From: Pseudacidovorax intermedius
GTDB lineage: Bacteria; Pseudomonadota; Gammaproteobacteria; Burkholderiales; Burkholderiaceae_C
Reading direction: 5' to 3'
NCBI RefSeq assembly: GCF_003350475.1
Contig: NZ_QQAV01000001.1
Span: 1 to 64,000 of the forward strand
Length of the DNA stretch: 64,000 nucleotides
Positions within the stretch are counted from its first letter, which is position 1; each line of letters starts with the position of its first letter. This document shows positions 48,632 to 58,204 of the stretch, one piece after another. The translations under genes and the position numbers were made by a program. The notes beneath the pieces were generated by a model, which did not search any database, was not told the origin of the DNA, and was given only the letters and a program-made list of their open reading frames with translations.

Positions 48632-49354
48632 ATGCAACGTGCAGTGCGATTCCTCGGCCTGGCGGCCATGGCGGCGGTGGCCGCCGGCCTGGCGGGCTGT
48701 GCCACCTCCTACGTGGTGGACAACAACGTCCAGAGCTACGCCAAGGCCCCCATCCCGCCGGGCGCCACCTACCGCTTCGAGCGACTGCCCTCGCAGCAGG
48801 CGAACGACGCCGCCCAGACCGACCTCGAAAGCCTGGCCGAACCCTCCCTCGCCGCCGCCGGGCTGCGGCGCGACGACGCCAACGCGCGCTATGCCGTGCA
48901 GGTGAGCGCCCGCTCGCAGCTGGAGCTGTCGCCCTGGGCCGACCCGTGGTTCGACGGCCCGGGCTGGGGGCCCGGCTGGGGTCCGCGATGGGGGGTGGGC
49001 CTTGGCTACGGCCGCCCCGGCTGGTACGGCGGCGGCTGGTGGGGCCCGGGCGCCTTGCCACCCAACCAGACCTGGTACGGCCGCGAGGTCTCGATCGTGA
49101 TGCGCTCGCTGCCCGACCGGCAGGTGGTCTACGAAACCCATGCCCGCAACGACGGCCCCTACCCGGACACCCGCCGCATCCTGCCGGTGATGTTCCATGC
49201 GGCGCTGCAGGGCTTTCCCAATCCGCCGCAGGCCGTGCGGCGAGTGGACGTGACCGTCGAGACCAAGCCGCAGACCATCACGCCGGCTGCGTCCGCACCT
49301 CAAGCGGGCACGCCTGCGCCATCGGCGCAGCCTGCGGCGCCGGCCCGCCCCTGA
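48632..49354 (+). CDS. DUF4136-like lipoprotein
   Basis: The 240-residue protein has a signal peptide with lipobox LAGC (Cys23). The mature part matches DUF4136 (TYRFERLPSQQ, VQVSARSQLELS), with a Gly/Trp/Pro-rich insert (GPGWGPGWGPRWG) at ~108-140 and a Pro/Ala-rich end. It is an outer-membrane or periplasmic lipoprotein of unknown role. Confidence 0.8.
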   Translation: MQRAVRFLGLAAMAAVAAGLAGCATSYVVDNNVQSYAKAPIPPGATYRFERLPSQQANDAAQTDLESLAEPSLAAAGLRRDDANARYAVQVSARSQLELSPWADPWFDGPGWGPGWGPRWGVGLGYGRPGWYGGGWWGPGALPPNQTWYGREVSIVMRSLPDRQVVYETHARNDGPYPDTRRILPVMFHAALQGFPNPPQAVRRVDVTVETKPQTITPAASAPQAGTPAPSAQPAAPARP

Positions 49355-49414
49355 CGCCGCGGGGCCCGCCCGCCGCGTTCCGCCCGCCTGCGCGTTCTGG
49401 GTGACACTCGGCCG

Positions 49415-50062
49415 ATGGACCTCACCCGCCTGATCGCCGTCCGCCACGGCGAGACACTCTGGAACGTCGACACCCGCATCCAGGGCCAGCTCGACATCCC
49501 GCTCAACGACGAAGGCCAGTGGCAGGCGCAGCAGGTGGGCCGCGCGCTGGCCGAGGAGCCCATCGCTGCCATCTATGCGAGCGACCTGGCCCGCGCCTGG
49601 CAGACGGCCAGCGCCATTGCCGAGGCCCACCCCGACGCACCCGCCCTGATCGCCGAGCCGCGGCTGCGCGAACGCGGCTTCGGCATCTTCGAGGGCCGCA
49701 CCTTCGCCGAGATCGAGGCCGAACTGCCCGAGCAGGCCCTCAAGTGGCGCAAGCGCGTGCCCGACTTCGCGCCCGAGGGCGGCGAGAACCTGCTGGTCTT
49801 CCGCGACCGCATCGTGGCCGTCGCCGCCGAACTGGCGGCACGCCATCCCGGCGAACTGGTGGTGCTGGTCGCCCACGGCGGCGTGATGGACGTGCTCTAC
49901 CGCGCCGCCACCGGGCAGGAGCTTCAGGCGCCTCGCACCTGGGAGCTGCGCAACGCGGCCATCAACCGTCTGCTGTGGACGCCCGAGGGCTTCTCCCTGG
50001 TGGGCTGGGCCGACACCGGCCACCTGAGCCGCGACCTGGCGCGGGACGAGACCAGCACCTGA
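49415..50062 (+). CDS. Histidine phosphatase (phosphoglycerate-mutase-like)
   Basis: This 215-residue protein has the catalytic RHGET motif (H11), LNDEGQWQAQ, YASDLARAWQTA and the second His in VLVAHGGVMD. It belongs to the GpmB/CobC-like branch, and the substrate is not determined. It precedes a small exported protein and miaB on the same strand. Confidence 0.88.
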   Translation: MDLTRLIAVRHGETLWNVDTRIQGQLDIPLNDEGQWQAQQVGRALAEEPIAAIYASDLARAWQTASAIAEAHPDAPALIAEPRLRERGFGIFEGRTFAEIEAELPEQALKWRKRVPDFAPEGGENLLVFRDRIVAVAAELAARHPGELVVLVAHGGVMDVLYRAATGQELQAPRTWELRNAAINRLLWTPEGFSLVGWADTGHLSRDLARDETST

Positions 50063-50107
50063 GCGCAGACGCCCCGCCACCTAGAATCCGCGCTCGCCAG
50101 CCTCTGG

Positions 50108-50551
50108 ATGAACCCCATGAACCGCTGCAGCCTCCCACATTTCCTGCTTGCCGCCGCCCTGAGCTGTCTGGGCACCGCGGCCCTTCTCTCGCCCCTGCCT
50201 GCGCAGGCCCAGACCCAGAACGAAGCCGCCGTCGGCGGCCGCAACTTCCCCGACGGCACATTGCGCGGTCGCCTGCGCATGCTCGACTTTCCGCAGGCCG
50301 ACCTCGACGGCCGGCTGGAAGTGCTGGCCCCCGGCACCCGCATCCGCAATGCCCAGAACATGGTCGTGACCGGCAGCACGCTGCTGGGCCAGGACCTGGC
50401 GGTGAACTACCTGCGCGATGCCGCCGGGCAGGTGCAGCAGATCTGGATCCTCTCGCCCGACGAGGCCGCCACCGACCGCGCGTCGGCCAGCGGCAAGCCA
50501 CTGCTCAACATCTGGCCCTTCGTCACCCGCGCTGACAACGAAGGCAGTTGA
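50108..50551 (+). CDS. Small exported protein of unknown function
   Basis: The 147-residue protein has a signal peptide ending LPAQAQ (~35). The mature part is beta-rich (GTLRGRLRMLDFPQADLDGR, then TRIRNAQNMVV). ATG 50108 or 50117 could be the start. I do not recognise a family. It lies 124 bases before miaB. Confidence 0.7.
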   Translation: MNPMNRCSLPHFLLAAALSCLGTAALLSPLPAQAQTQNEAAVGGRNFPDGTLRGRLRMLDFPQADLDGRLEVLAPGTRIRNAQNMVVTGSTLLGQDLAVNYLRDAAGQVQQIWILSPDEAATDRASASGKPLLNIWPFVTRADNEGS

Positions 50552-50675
50552 GCGCCGCCCGTCGCTGCCCCTGCCCCGGGGGCATACGCACGGCAGGTTG
50601 ACCGAACCGCCCCACGCATTCCATTGATCCCGCCGCCGGTGCCACTCGCCGGCCGCCTTGAAAGAAAGCCCCGCC

Positions 50676-52043
50676 ATGTCCCGCAAAGTCTTCATCAAGA
50701 CCTTCGGCTGCCAGATGAACGAGTACGACTCGGACAAGATGGCCGACGTCCTCGCCGCCGCCGACGGCTACGAGCCCACCCAGAACGTCGACGAAGCCGA
50801 CCTGATCCTCTTCAACACCTGTTCCGTGCGCGAGAAGGCGCAGGAGAAGGTGTTCTCCGACCTCGGCCGCGTGCAGCACCTGAAGGCCAAGGGCGTGAAG
50901 ATCGGCGTCGGCGGCTGCGTCGCCAGCCAGGAAGGCGAGGCCATCATCGCCCGTGCACCCTACGTGGACGTGGTCTTCGGCCCGCAGACCCTGCACCGCC
51001 TGCCCGAGATGCTGGCCCGCCGCGAGGCCGAACGCCGCCCGCAGGTGGACATCTCCTTCCCCGAGATCGAGAAGTTCGACCACCTGCCGCCCGCACGCGT
51101 CGAGGGCGCGACGGCCTACGTGTCGATCATGGAAGGCTGCTCCAAGTACTGCAGCTATTGCGTGGTGCCCTATACCCGCGGCGAGGAGGTCAACCGCCCG
51201 CTGGACGACGTGCTCGTCGAAGTGGCCGGTCTGGCCGAGCAGGGCGTGCGCGAAGTCACCCTGCTGGGCCAGAACGTGAACGCCTACCGGGGCAGGATGG
51301 GCGACACCAGCGAAATCGCCGACTTCGCCACGCTGATCGAGTACATCGCCGAGATTCCTGGCATCGAGCGCATCCGCTACACGACCAGCCACCCCAACGA
51401 GTTCACGCCGCGTCTGATCGAGACCTATGCCAAGGTGCCGCAACTGGTGAGCCACCTGCACCTGCCGGTGCAGCACGGCAGCGACCGCATCCTGATGGCG
51501 ATGAAGCGCGGCTACACCGCCATGGAATACAAGAGCACGATCCGCAAGCTGCGCGCCATCCGGCCGCAGCTGGCGCTGTCCAGCGACTTCATCGTCGGCT
51601 TCCCGGGCGAGACCGAGGAGGACTTCGCGAAGATGATGAAGCTGATCGAGGACGTGGGCTTCGACGCCAGCTTCAGCTTCATCTTCAGCCCGCGGCCGGG
51701 CACACCCGCCGCTACGCTGCACGACGACACGCCGCACGAGGTCAAGCTCGCGCGCCTGCAGCATCTGCAGAAGACCATCGACGACAACGTGCGCCGGCTG
51801 TCCGAGGCACTGGTCGGCACCACGCAGCGGCTGCTGGTGGAAGGCCCCTCCAAGAAGAACCCGGCCGAGCTGATGGGCCGTACCGACTGCTTCCGTGTCG
51901 TCAACTTCGAGGCACCCGCCCGGCTGGTGGGCCAGATGGTGGACGTGAAGATCACCCGCGCCCTGTCGCACACCCTGCGTGGCGAGATCGTGACGCGCGA
52001 GCATGACGGTGCCGGTGCCGCGCGTGCCGCGCAGACCGCCTGA
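50676..52043 (+). CDS. miaB: tRNA-2-methylthio-N6-dimethylallyladenosine synthase MiaB
   Basis: This 455-residue radical-SAM methylthiotransferase has the N-terminal cluster Cys12, 49 and 81, the radical SAM cluster in GCSKYCSYC (155, 159, 162), and a C-terminal TRAM domain. It adds methylthio groups at A37 of tRNAs. The start [15 protein letters not shown] fits; an upstream TTG is unlikely. Its stop overlaps the start of the sensor kinase by one base (TGATG). Confidence 0.96.
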   Translation: MSRKVFIKTFGCQMNEYDSDKMADVLAAADGYEPTQNVDEADLILFNTCSVREKAQEKVFSDLGRVQHLKAKGVKIGVGGCVASQEGEAIIARAPYVDVVFGPQTLHRLPEMLARREAERRPQVDISFPEIEKFDHLPPARVEGATAYVSIMEGCSKYCSYCVVPYTRGEEVNRPLDDVLVEVAGLAEQGVREVTLLGQNVNAYRGRMGDTSEIADFATLIEYIAEIPGIERIRYTTSHPNEFTPRLIETYAKVPQLVSHLHLPVQHGSDRILMAMKRGYTAMEYKSTIRKLRAIRPQLALSSDFIVGFPGETEEDFAKMMKLIEDVGFDASFSFIFSPRPGTPAATLHDDTPHEVKLARLQHLQKTIDDNVRRLSEALVGTTQRLLVEGPSKKNPAELMGRTDCFRVVNFEAPARLVGQMVDVKITRALSHTLRGEIVTREHDGAGAARAAQTA

Positions 52044-53470
52044 TGGCGGCCAGCCGGCCGCGCGCACGCGGCTCCTTCCAGCAGTTGATGCTGGCCGCCT
52101 TCCTGGTGGTCACGGCGCTGGTGGTGGGGGTGGCGCTGCGCGCCGTCTTCCAGTACGACCAGCTCATCACGCAAAGCCGCGAGGCGGCGCGGCGCGCGCT
52201 GCTGCTCTCGGGCGCCGCCCAGTCGCTGGCGGAGCGCAGCGCCGCCATGGAACGCTCGGGCCGCCAGTCGCTGGTGCTCAACGACGCCGTGCTGCGCCGC
52301 CGCTTCGCCGACGCGCAAAAGGACGCACAGAACGTGGTGCAGCGACTGGTCGACAACGGGCTGCTGCCCCAATCGGCGCAGCTGTGGCGCGCGCAGATGG
52401 CCACCATCGAGGAACTGATGAACGGCGCGCCCGAGACGGCCCTGGCCCGCGAGGGCTCGATGGCGTTGCAGTTCCGCGAGCTGGATGCGCTCAACACACA
52501 GCTCGCCCAGCAGGCGCAGATGCTGATCGAGGCGCAGAACAATGCCCTGGCCGACCGGCTGGAAGCCGCGCGGCGCCGGCTGACGCTGCAGGTGGTGGCG
52601 GCCAGCGGGCTGGCGGCGGCCCTGGCGCTGGCCTTCGGCATCTGGCTGGCGCGGCCTTTCAAACGGCTGGAGCGCGCCATCGTGCGCCTGGGCGAGAACC
52701 GGCTGGATGAGCCCATCGACATCCGGGGCCCTGCCGACGTGCGGCGCGTGTCGCAGCAGTTGGACTGGCTGCGCCTGCGGCTGATGGAACTGGACGCCGA
52801 CAAGGCGCGCTTCCTGCGCCATGTGTCGCACGAGCTCAAGACGCCGCTGGCCGCGCTGCGCGAGGGCGTGTCGTTGTTGGAAGACGGCGTGACCGGCGAG
52901 CTCAATCCGGCCCAGCGCGAGGTGGCGCAGATCCTGCAACAGAACGCCGTGTCGCTCCAAAGCCAGATCGAGGCGCTGCTGCGCTTCAACGCCGCGGCCT
53001 TCGAGGCCCGCCAGCTCAAGCGCGAGCGCTGCAACCTGGTCAAGCTGGTGCAGGAGCAGATCGACGCCCAGCGGCTGCAGTGGCAGTCGCACGGCCTCAC
53101 CGTGCGCGTGGAGGGCGAGCCGGTGACGGTGATGGCCGATCCGGCCAAGCTGGGCACGGCGGTGGCCAACCTGCTGTCCAACGCGATCCGCTTCTCGGCC
53201 CGCGGCGGCACCATCGCGCTGGCGGTCTCCAGCACCGGCGACACCGCCAGCATCGAGATCAGCGACGCCGGCCCCGGCATCGCGCCGGACGACCGCGACC
53301 GGGTGTTCGAGCCCTTCTTCCGCGGCGAGCGCCAGCCGGAGCACACGGTCAAAGGCACAGGCATCGGCCTGTCCATCGTGCAGGAGTACATTGCAGCCCA
53401 TGGTGGCCGCATTGCGCTGCTGCCCACCGGCCCCGGCGCGCGATTCCGCATCGACCTGCCGCGCGGCTGA
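52043..53470 (+). CDS. glrK: Envelope-stress sensor kinase (GlrK/QseE-like)
   Basis: This 475-residue histidine kinase has TM1 (~15-33), a periplasmic helical domain, TM2 (~184-203), HAMP, a DHp domain with His263 (HVSHELKTPLA) and an HATPase with N box NLLSNAIRFSA and GTGIGLSIVQEY. Followed by a small lipoprotein and a sigma54 response regulator, the order equals E. coli glrK-glrG-glrR (qseE-qseG-qseF), which is why I use that name. It is coupled to miaB by overlapping stop/start. Confidence 0.85.
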   Translation: MAASRPRARGSFQQLMLAAFLVVTALVVGVALRAVFQYDQLITQSREAARRALLLSGAAQSLAERSAAMERSGRQSLVLNDAVLRRRFADAQKDAQNVVQRLVDNGLLPQSAQLWRAQMATIEELMNGAPETALAREGSMALQFRELDALNTQLAQQAQMLIEAQNNALADRLEAARRRLTLQVVAASGLAAALALAFGIWLARPFKRLERAIVRLGENRLDEPIDIRGPADVRRVSQQLDWLRLRLMELDADKARFLRHVSHELKTPLAALREGVSLLEDGVTGELNPAQREVAQILQQNAVSLQSQIEALLRFNAAAFEARQLKRERCNLVKLVQEQIDAQRLQWQSHGLTVRVEGEPVTVMADPAKLGTAVANLLSNAIRFSARGGTIALAVSSTGDTASIEISDAGPGIAPDDRDRVFEPFFRGERQPEHTVKGTGIGLSIVQEYIAAHGGRIALLPTGPGARFRIDLPRG

Positions 53471-53490
53471 CCTCCCCCGACCCCACGCCC

Positions 53491-54162
53491 ATGACGACCT
53501 TGTCCGTCCGCAGCCCTCTCCTTGCCGTTGCCCTGGTCCTGGCCGGGGTGCTGGCAGGCTGCGCCACCCCAGCGCCCACGCCGAGCGTGCCGGCCCCTGC
53601 GCCGGCCACCACGGCCAACCCACCCGTGCCGGCCACCCGGCCGGCCGTCCAGCCGGTGGAAGTGCAACCCGTCGCCCCAGCCACCCAGATGCAGCCGGCC
53701 GGCAACGGCATGGCGGCCAATGGCTACGGCAGTGCGAGCAGCGAAGCGCTGTCCCGGATGCTGGCCTACGCCGACCGGGCCCGCAGCCTGCAGTCCGGCG
53801 AAGCGGCCGCGGAGATCGCCCGCATCGGCGACCCAGGCGACTCGGCCCCCCTGCAGATGCAGCTGGCCCTGGTGCTGGCGCAGACCCGCAATCCTCCCGA
53901 TCTGGCGCGTGCCACGGCCCTGATGCAGCGCGTCGCCGGCAGCACGCAGGCCGAGGCCCAGCCGCTGCAGCCGCTGGCCCGGGTGCTTGCGGCCCGTTAC
54001 CAGGAACAACGCCGCGTCGAGGACGACCGCGACCGGCAGGTGGCGCAGCTCAAGGAGGCGCAGCGCCGCATCGACCATCTCAACGACCGCATCGAGGCGC
54101 TGCGCGCCATCGAGCGCAGCTTCGGCCGCCCGTCCAACGGCGCGGCGCGCCCCTCGCCCTGA
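53491..54162 (+). CDS. GlrG/QseG-position lipoprotein
   Basis: The 223-residue product has a lipobox LAGC (Cys27), a Pro/Ala/Thr-rich linker, then helical TPR-like repeats and a C-terminal coiled coil (QLKEAQRRIDHLNDRIEALR). In enterobacteria the lipoprotein between GlrK and GlrR (QseG) contacts the kinase from the outer membrane. Sequence similarity is weak, but position and class match. Confidence 0.7.
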   Translation: MTTLSVRSPLLAVALVLAGVLAGCATPAPTPSVPAPAPATTANPPVPATRPAVQPVEVQPVAPATQMQPAGNGMAANGYGSASSEALSRMLAYADRARSLQSGEAAAEIARIGDPGDSAPLQMQLALVLAQTRNPPDLARATALMQRVAGSTQAEAQPLQPLARVLAARYQEQRRVEDDRDRQVAQLKEAQRRIDHLNDRIEALRAIERSFGRPSNGAARPSP

Positions 54163-54203
54163 CCCCTCCGGCACGGCCGCACCCACCCGACCCAGGCAAG
54201 CCC

Positions 54204-55622
<1,419 letters not shown>

Positions 55623-55664
55623 GTCGTTGATTTGAAAAGGATTGACCGCCACCCCTCGGCGAGT

Positions 55665-55682
55665 TGTCGGGCTGTGGCGACA
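55665..55682. promoter_or_regulatory. GlrR-type upstream activating site 2 (TGTC-N10-GACA)
   Basis: TGTCGGGCTGTGGCGACA lies 67 bp (centre to centre) after site 1 and about 130 bp before the sigma54 start point. It shares the TGTCG-N8-CGACA frame with site 1. Confidence 0.75.
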
Positions 55683-55692
55683 GATTCGGGGC

Positions 55693-55716
55693 TTTTACGG
55701 CCGTGACGGCCGAAAA
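55693..55716. other. Near-perfect palindrome downstream of glrR
   Basis: TTTTACGGCCGT, spacer G, ACGGCCGAAAA: a long symmetric element with one bulged A. Neither strand has a T-run after the stem, so an ordinary terminator is unlikely. It may be a further protein-binding site between the enhancers and the promoter. Confidence 0.4.
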
Positions 55717-55776
55717 CGCCAAGAATCGGCCGAGAAAATCGCTGTAACTCGCTGATTTTCAAGAACTAAGTTGTGC

Positions 55777-55792
55777 TGGCATGGGGATTGCC
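55777..55792 (+). promoter_or_regulatory. Sigma54 (-24/-12) promoter upstream of mdoH
   Basis: TGGCATGGGGATTGCC has GG (55778-55779) and GC (55790-55791) exactly ten bases apart, with the TTGC -12 box, as the sigma54 consensus requires. The predicted start is at about 55803, one base before ATG 55804. Confidence 0.75.
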
Positions 55793-55803
55793 CTATAGCC
55801 TGC

Positions 55804-56007
55804 ATGACCCTCCTCACCACCCCCCCTGTCATCCTGCGTCCGCAGCGTGACGCCCTGCGTCGCAAGACCGCGCAGACGGCGCGCGCCCGCTCGGCGCGGA
55901 GCCAGGCCCATGCGCCGGCGCTCGCCGCCAGCGCCAGCGCGGACTGCGTCTTCAAGCGCCTCCCCGCCATCGGTGAGACCCCCATTTCGAATTTCCAGCA
56001 CTGGTAA
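55804..56007 (+). CDS. Possible small leader ORF before mdoH
   Basis: A 67-codon frame (MTLLTTPPVILRPQRDALRR...) begins at the predicted sigma54 start point, so it would be nearly leaderless, and it ends nine bases before mdoH. It is Ala/Arg-rich with no recognised domain. It could be a coupled leader peptide, a small protein, or simply untranslated leader or small-RNA sequence. Confidence 0.3.
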   Translation: MTLLTTPPVILRPQRDALRRKTAQTARARSARSQAHAPALAASASADCVFKRLPAIGETPISNFQHW

Positions 56008-56016
56008 GGCCTCGCC

Positions 56017-58026
56017 ATGAAACCGAACGAGTTTTCGCACCTGAAGGTCCTGACGCCCGAGCAGTTCCAGCCGCGCCGCCCTGCGGCCCGCGAGGAACGC
56101 CATCCCAATGCCGTCACTGCGCCGCCGATCAACCGCGGTTCCATGACGCCCCGTCCGTGGCGCGGTTTCTGGAACAGCATCGGCACCGCCCTCCTGCTCA
56201 AGATGGGCGCGGGTCGTGCCACCGCGGCCGCCCAGCCTGCCGGTCCGGTCCAGCCCTGGGAGCGCGCCGCCAAGCGCCGTCGCCTGACCTTCACGATGCT
56301 GGCCCTGTTCAGCACCGTGCTGGCCTCGGCCCTGTTTGCCCAGGTGCAGCCCGACTACGACAACGCCTTCCTGGAATACGGCCAGATCGCACTGTATGGC
56401 CTGCTATCCGGCTGGGTGGTCACCGGCTTCGTGACCGCGCTGATGGGTTTCTACGTGTCTGTGCGTGGCGACAAGTACGCGCTGTCGGCCAAACAGGTTG
56501 CCGACCATCCGATGAACCCGGAGGCCCGCACCGCCATCATCATGCCGATCTGCAATGAGGACGTGGCCACGGTGTTCGCCGGCCTGCGCGCCACCTGCGA
56601 ATCGGTGGCCAACACCGGCCATGCGCAGCAGTTCGACGTGTTCGTGCTGTCCGACAGCTACAACCCCGAGATCGCCAAGGCCGAACGTGCCGCGTGGGAA
56701 GAACTGCGCGCCGCCCTGGCCCAGTCCTTCGCCGACAGCCCGAACAAGCCGCAGGTCGAGGTGTACTACCGCCTGCGCACCCGCCGCACGCACCGCAAGG
56801 CCGGCAATGTGGCCGACTTCTGCCGCCGCTGGGGCAAGGACTACCGCTACATGGTCGTGCTCGATGCCGACAGCGTCATGAGCGGCGACTGCCTGACCAG
56901 CATGGTCAAGCTGATGGAAGCCAATCCCACCGCCGGGATCATCCAGACCGCCACGCAGGCCATCGGACACGTGACGCTGCATGCGCGCGCGCAGCAGTTC
57001 GCCAGCCGTGTGACCGGCCGCCTGTTCACCCTGGGCATGCAGTTCTGGCAGCTGGGCGAATCGCACTACTGGGGCCACAACGCCATCATCCGCGTCGCGC
57101 CCTTCATGGAGCACTGCGCCCTGGCCCCGATCAAGGGCACGGGCGGCATGTCCGGCGGCATCATGAGCCACGACTTCGTCGAGGCCGCCCTGATGCGCCG
57201 CGCCGGCTACCACGTCTGGCTGGTGTCCGACCTGGTCGGCAGCTACGAGCAGCAACCGCCGGACCTGCTGGCCGAGTTGCAGCGTGACCGCCGCTGGTGC
57301 CAGGGCAACCTGCAGAACGCCCGCCTGATGGCCGAGCCCGGCATCCACCCCGTGCACCGCGCCATGTTCGTGACCGGCACGATGGCGTATGTGTCCGCCC
57401 CGATGTGGCTGGCCTTCATGACCCTGGGCACCGCCCTGTGGCTGACCGGCTCGCGCCTGGTCCAGGACTGGGCCGTGCTGCCCATGGAGCTGGCCGGCCT
57501 GTGGATCTGGACGCTGTGCCTGCTGTTCCTGCCCCGCATCCTGGGCGTGGCCGCGGTGTTCATGCGCGGTGAGCAGAAGAACTTCGGCGGTGCGTTCAGC
57601 CTGTTCAAGAGCGCCGCGCTGGAAAGCGTCATGGCCATCGTGCAGGCACCCGTGCGCATGCTGGCCCACTCGCTGTTCGTGATCGTCGCCCTGACCGGCC
57701 TCAAGCTGGAGTGGAAGTCGCCCCCGCGGGAAGCGGCCGCCGTGCCGTGGAGCGAGGCTTTCAACCGCCTGGCGCCGATGAGTGGTCTGGTGGCTGTGCT
57801 GGCCTGCGGCGTGGCCCTGATCGATGCGAGCGCGCTGGTGTGGCTCATGCCCGTCGGCCTGCCGCTGCTGCTGGCCATTCCCATGGCTGTGCTGACCAGC
57901 CGCATCGATGTCGGCGGTGTGATGCGCGAGCGTCACTACCTGCTGATCCCTGAGGAGTCCCGCTCGCCCGCCGTGCTGCGCCGCGCGTGGGCCCACGCGG
58001 ACCGGCTGGCCCTGAAGGCCGCCTGA
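56017..58026 (+). CDS. mdoH: Periplasmic glucan glucosyltransferase MdoH/OpgH
   Basis: This 669-residue inner-membrane GT2 enzyme builds the beta-1,2-glucan backbone of osmoregulated periplasmic glucans from UDP-glucose. The catalytic region shows AIIMPICNED, VVLDADSVMSGD, SGGIMSHDFVEAALM and QRDRRWCQGN. Two membrane helices precede it (~92-112, 128-150) and several follow (~440-640). It is shorter than the ~850-residue E. coli enzyme, with reduced termini. The usual partner mdoG is not adjacent. A strong terminator follows. Expression is predicted from the sigma54 promoter described at 55777. Confidence 0.95.
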   Translation: MKPNEFSHLKVLTPEQFQPRRPAAREERHPNAVTAPPINRGSMTPRPWRGFWNSIGTALLLKMGAGRATAAAQPAGPVQPWERAAKRRRLTFTMLALFSTVLASALFAQVQPDYDNAFLEYGQIALYGLLSGWVVTGFVTALMGFYVSVRGDKYALSAKQVADHPMNPEARTAIIMPICNEDVATVFAGLRATCESVANTGHAQQFDVFVLSDSYNPEIAKAERAAWEELRAALAQSFADSPNKPQVEVYYRLRTRRTHRKAGNVADFCRRWGKDYRYMVVLDADSVMSGDCLTSMVKLMEANPTAGIIQTATQAIGHVTLHARAQQFASRVTGRLFTLGMQFWQLGESHYWGHNAIIRVAPFMEHCALAPIKGTGGMSGGIMSHDFVEAALMRRAGYHVWLVSDLVGSYEQQPPDLLAELQRDRRWCQGNLQNARLMAEPGIHPVHRAMFVTGTMAYVSAPMWLAFMTLGTALWLTGSRLVQDWAVLPMELAGLWIWTLCLLFLPRILGVAAVFMRGEQKNFGGAFSLFKSAALESVMAIVQAPVRMLAHSLFVIVALTGLKLEWKSPPREAAAVPWSEAFNRLAPMSGLVAVLACGVALIDASALVWLMPVGLPLLLAIPMAVLTSRIDVGGVMRERHYLLIPEESRSPAVLRRAWAHADRLALKAA

Positions 58027-58046
58027 GTCCGGCGCCTCGCCAAAAC

Positions 58047-58078
58047 AAAACGCCCGCGAAATTCGCGGGCGTTTTTTT
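58047..58078 (+). terminator. Rho-independent terminator after mdoH
   Basis: AAAACGCCCGCGAA pairs with TTCGCGGGCGTTTT, followed by a run of T. It lies 21 bases after the mdoH stop. Confidence 0.95.
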
Positions 58079-58134
58079 GGGAGAGCGGTGCGCGTCTTAC
58101 CGAAGGATCGATGGGTCGAAGGGCTTGCGCCGAG

Positions 58135-58159
58135 GCTTCGACAGGCTCAGCCCGAACGG
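58135..58159. repeat. Dispersed GCTTCGACAGGCTCAGCCCG-type repeat
   Basis: This short sequence between mdoH and ffh, GCTTCGACAGGCTCAG then CCCGAACGG, is a word I know as a dispersed repeat in many proteobacterial genomes. Only one copy was noticed in the window. Confidence 0.5.
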
Positions 58160-58204
58160 CCTCGGGTCAACCGGACTGCATGACCTGGCGGCCCGCTCCG
58201 CGTG

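Noticed and set aside
47156-50080. 974-codon minus-strand frame across LysR 3' end, ttcA, DUF4136 and phosphatase genes
   Set aside because: It is antisense to well-identified genes and has no recognisable domain.
55693-55716. glrR terminator
   Set aside because: The palindrome is strong but is followed by AAAACGCC, with no T-run on either strand.
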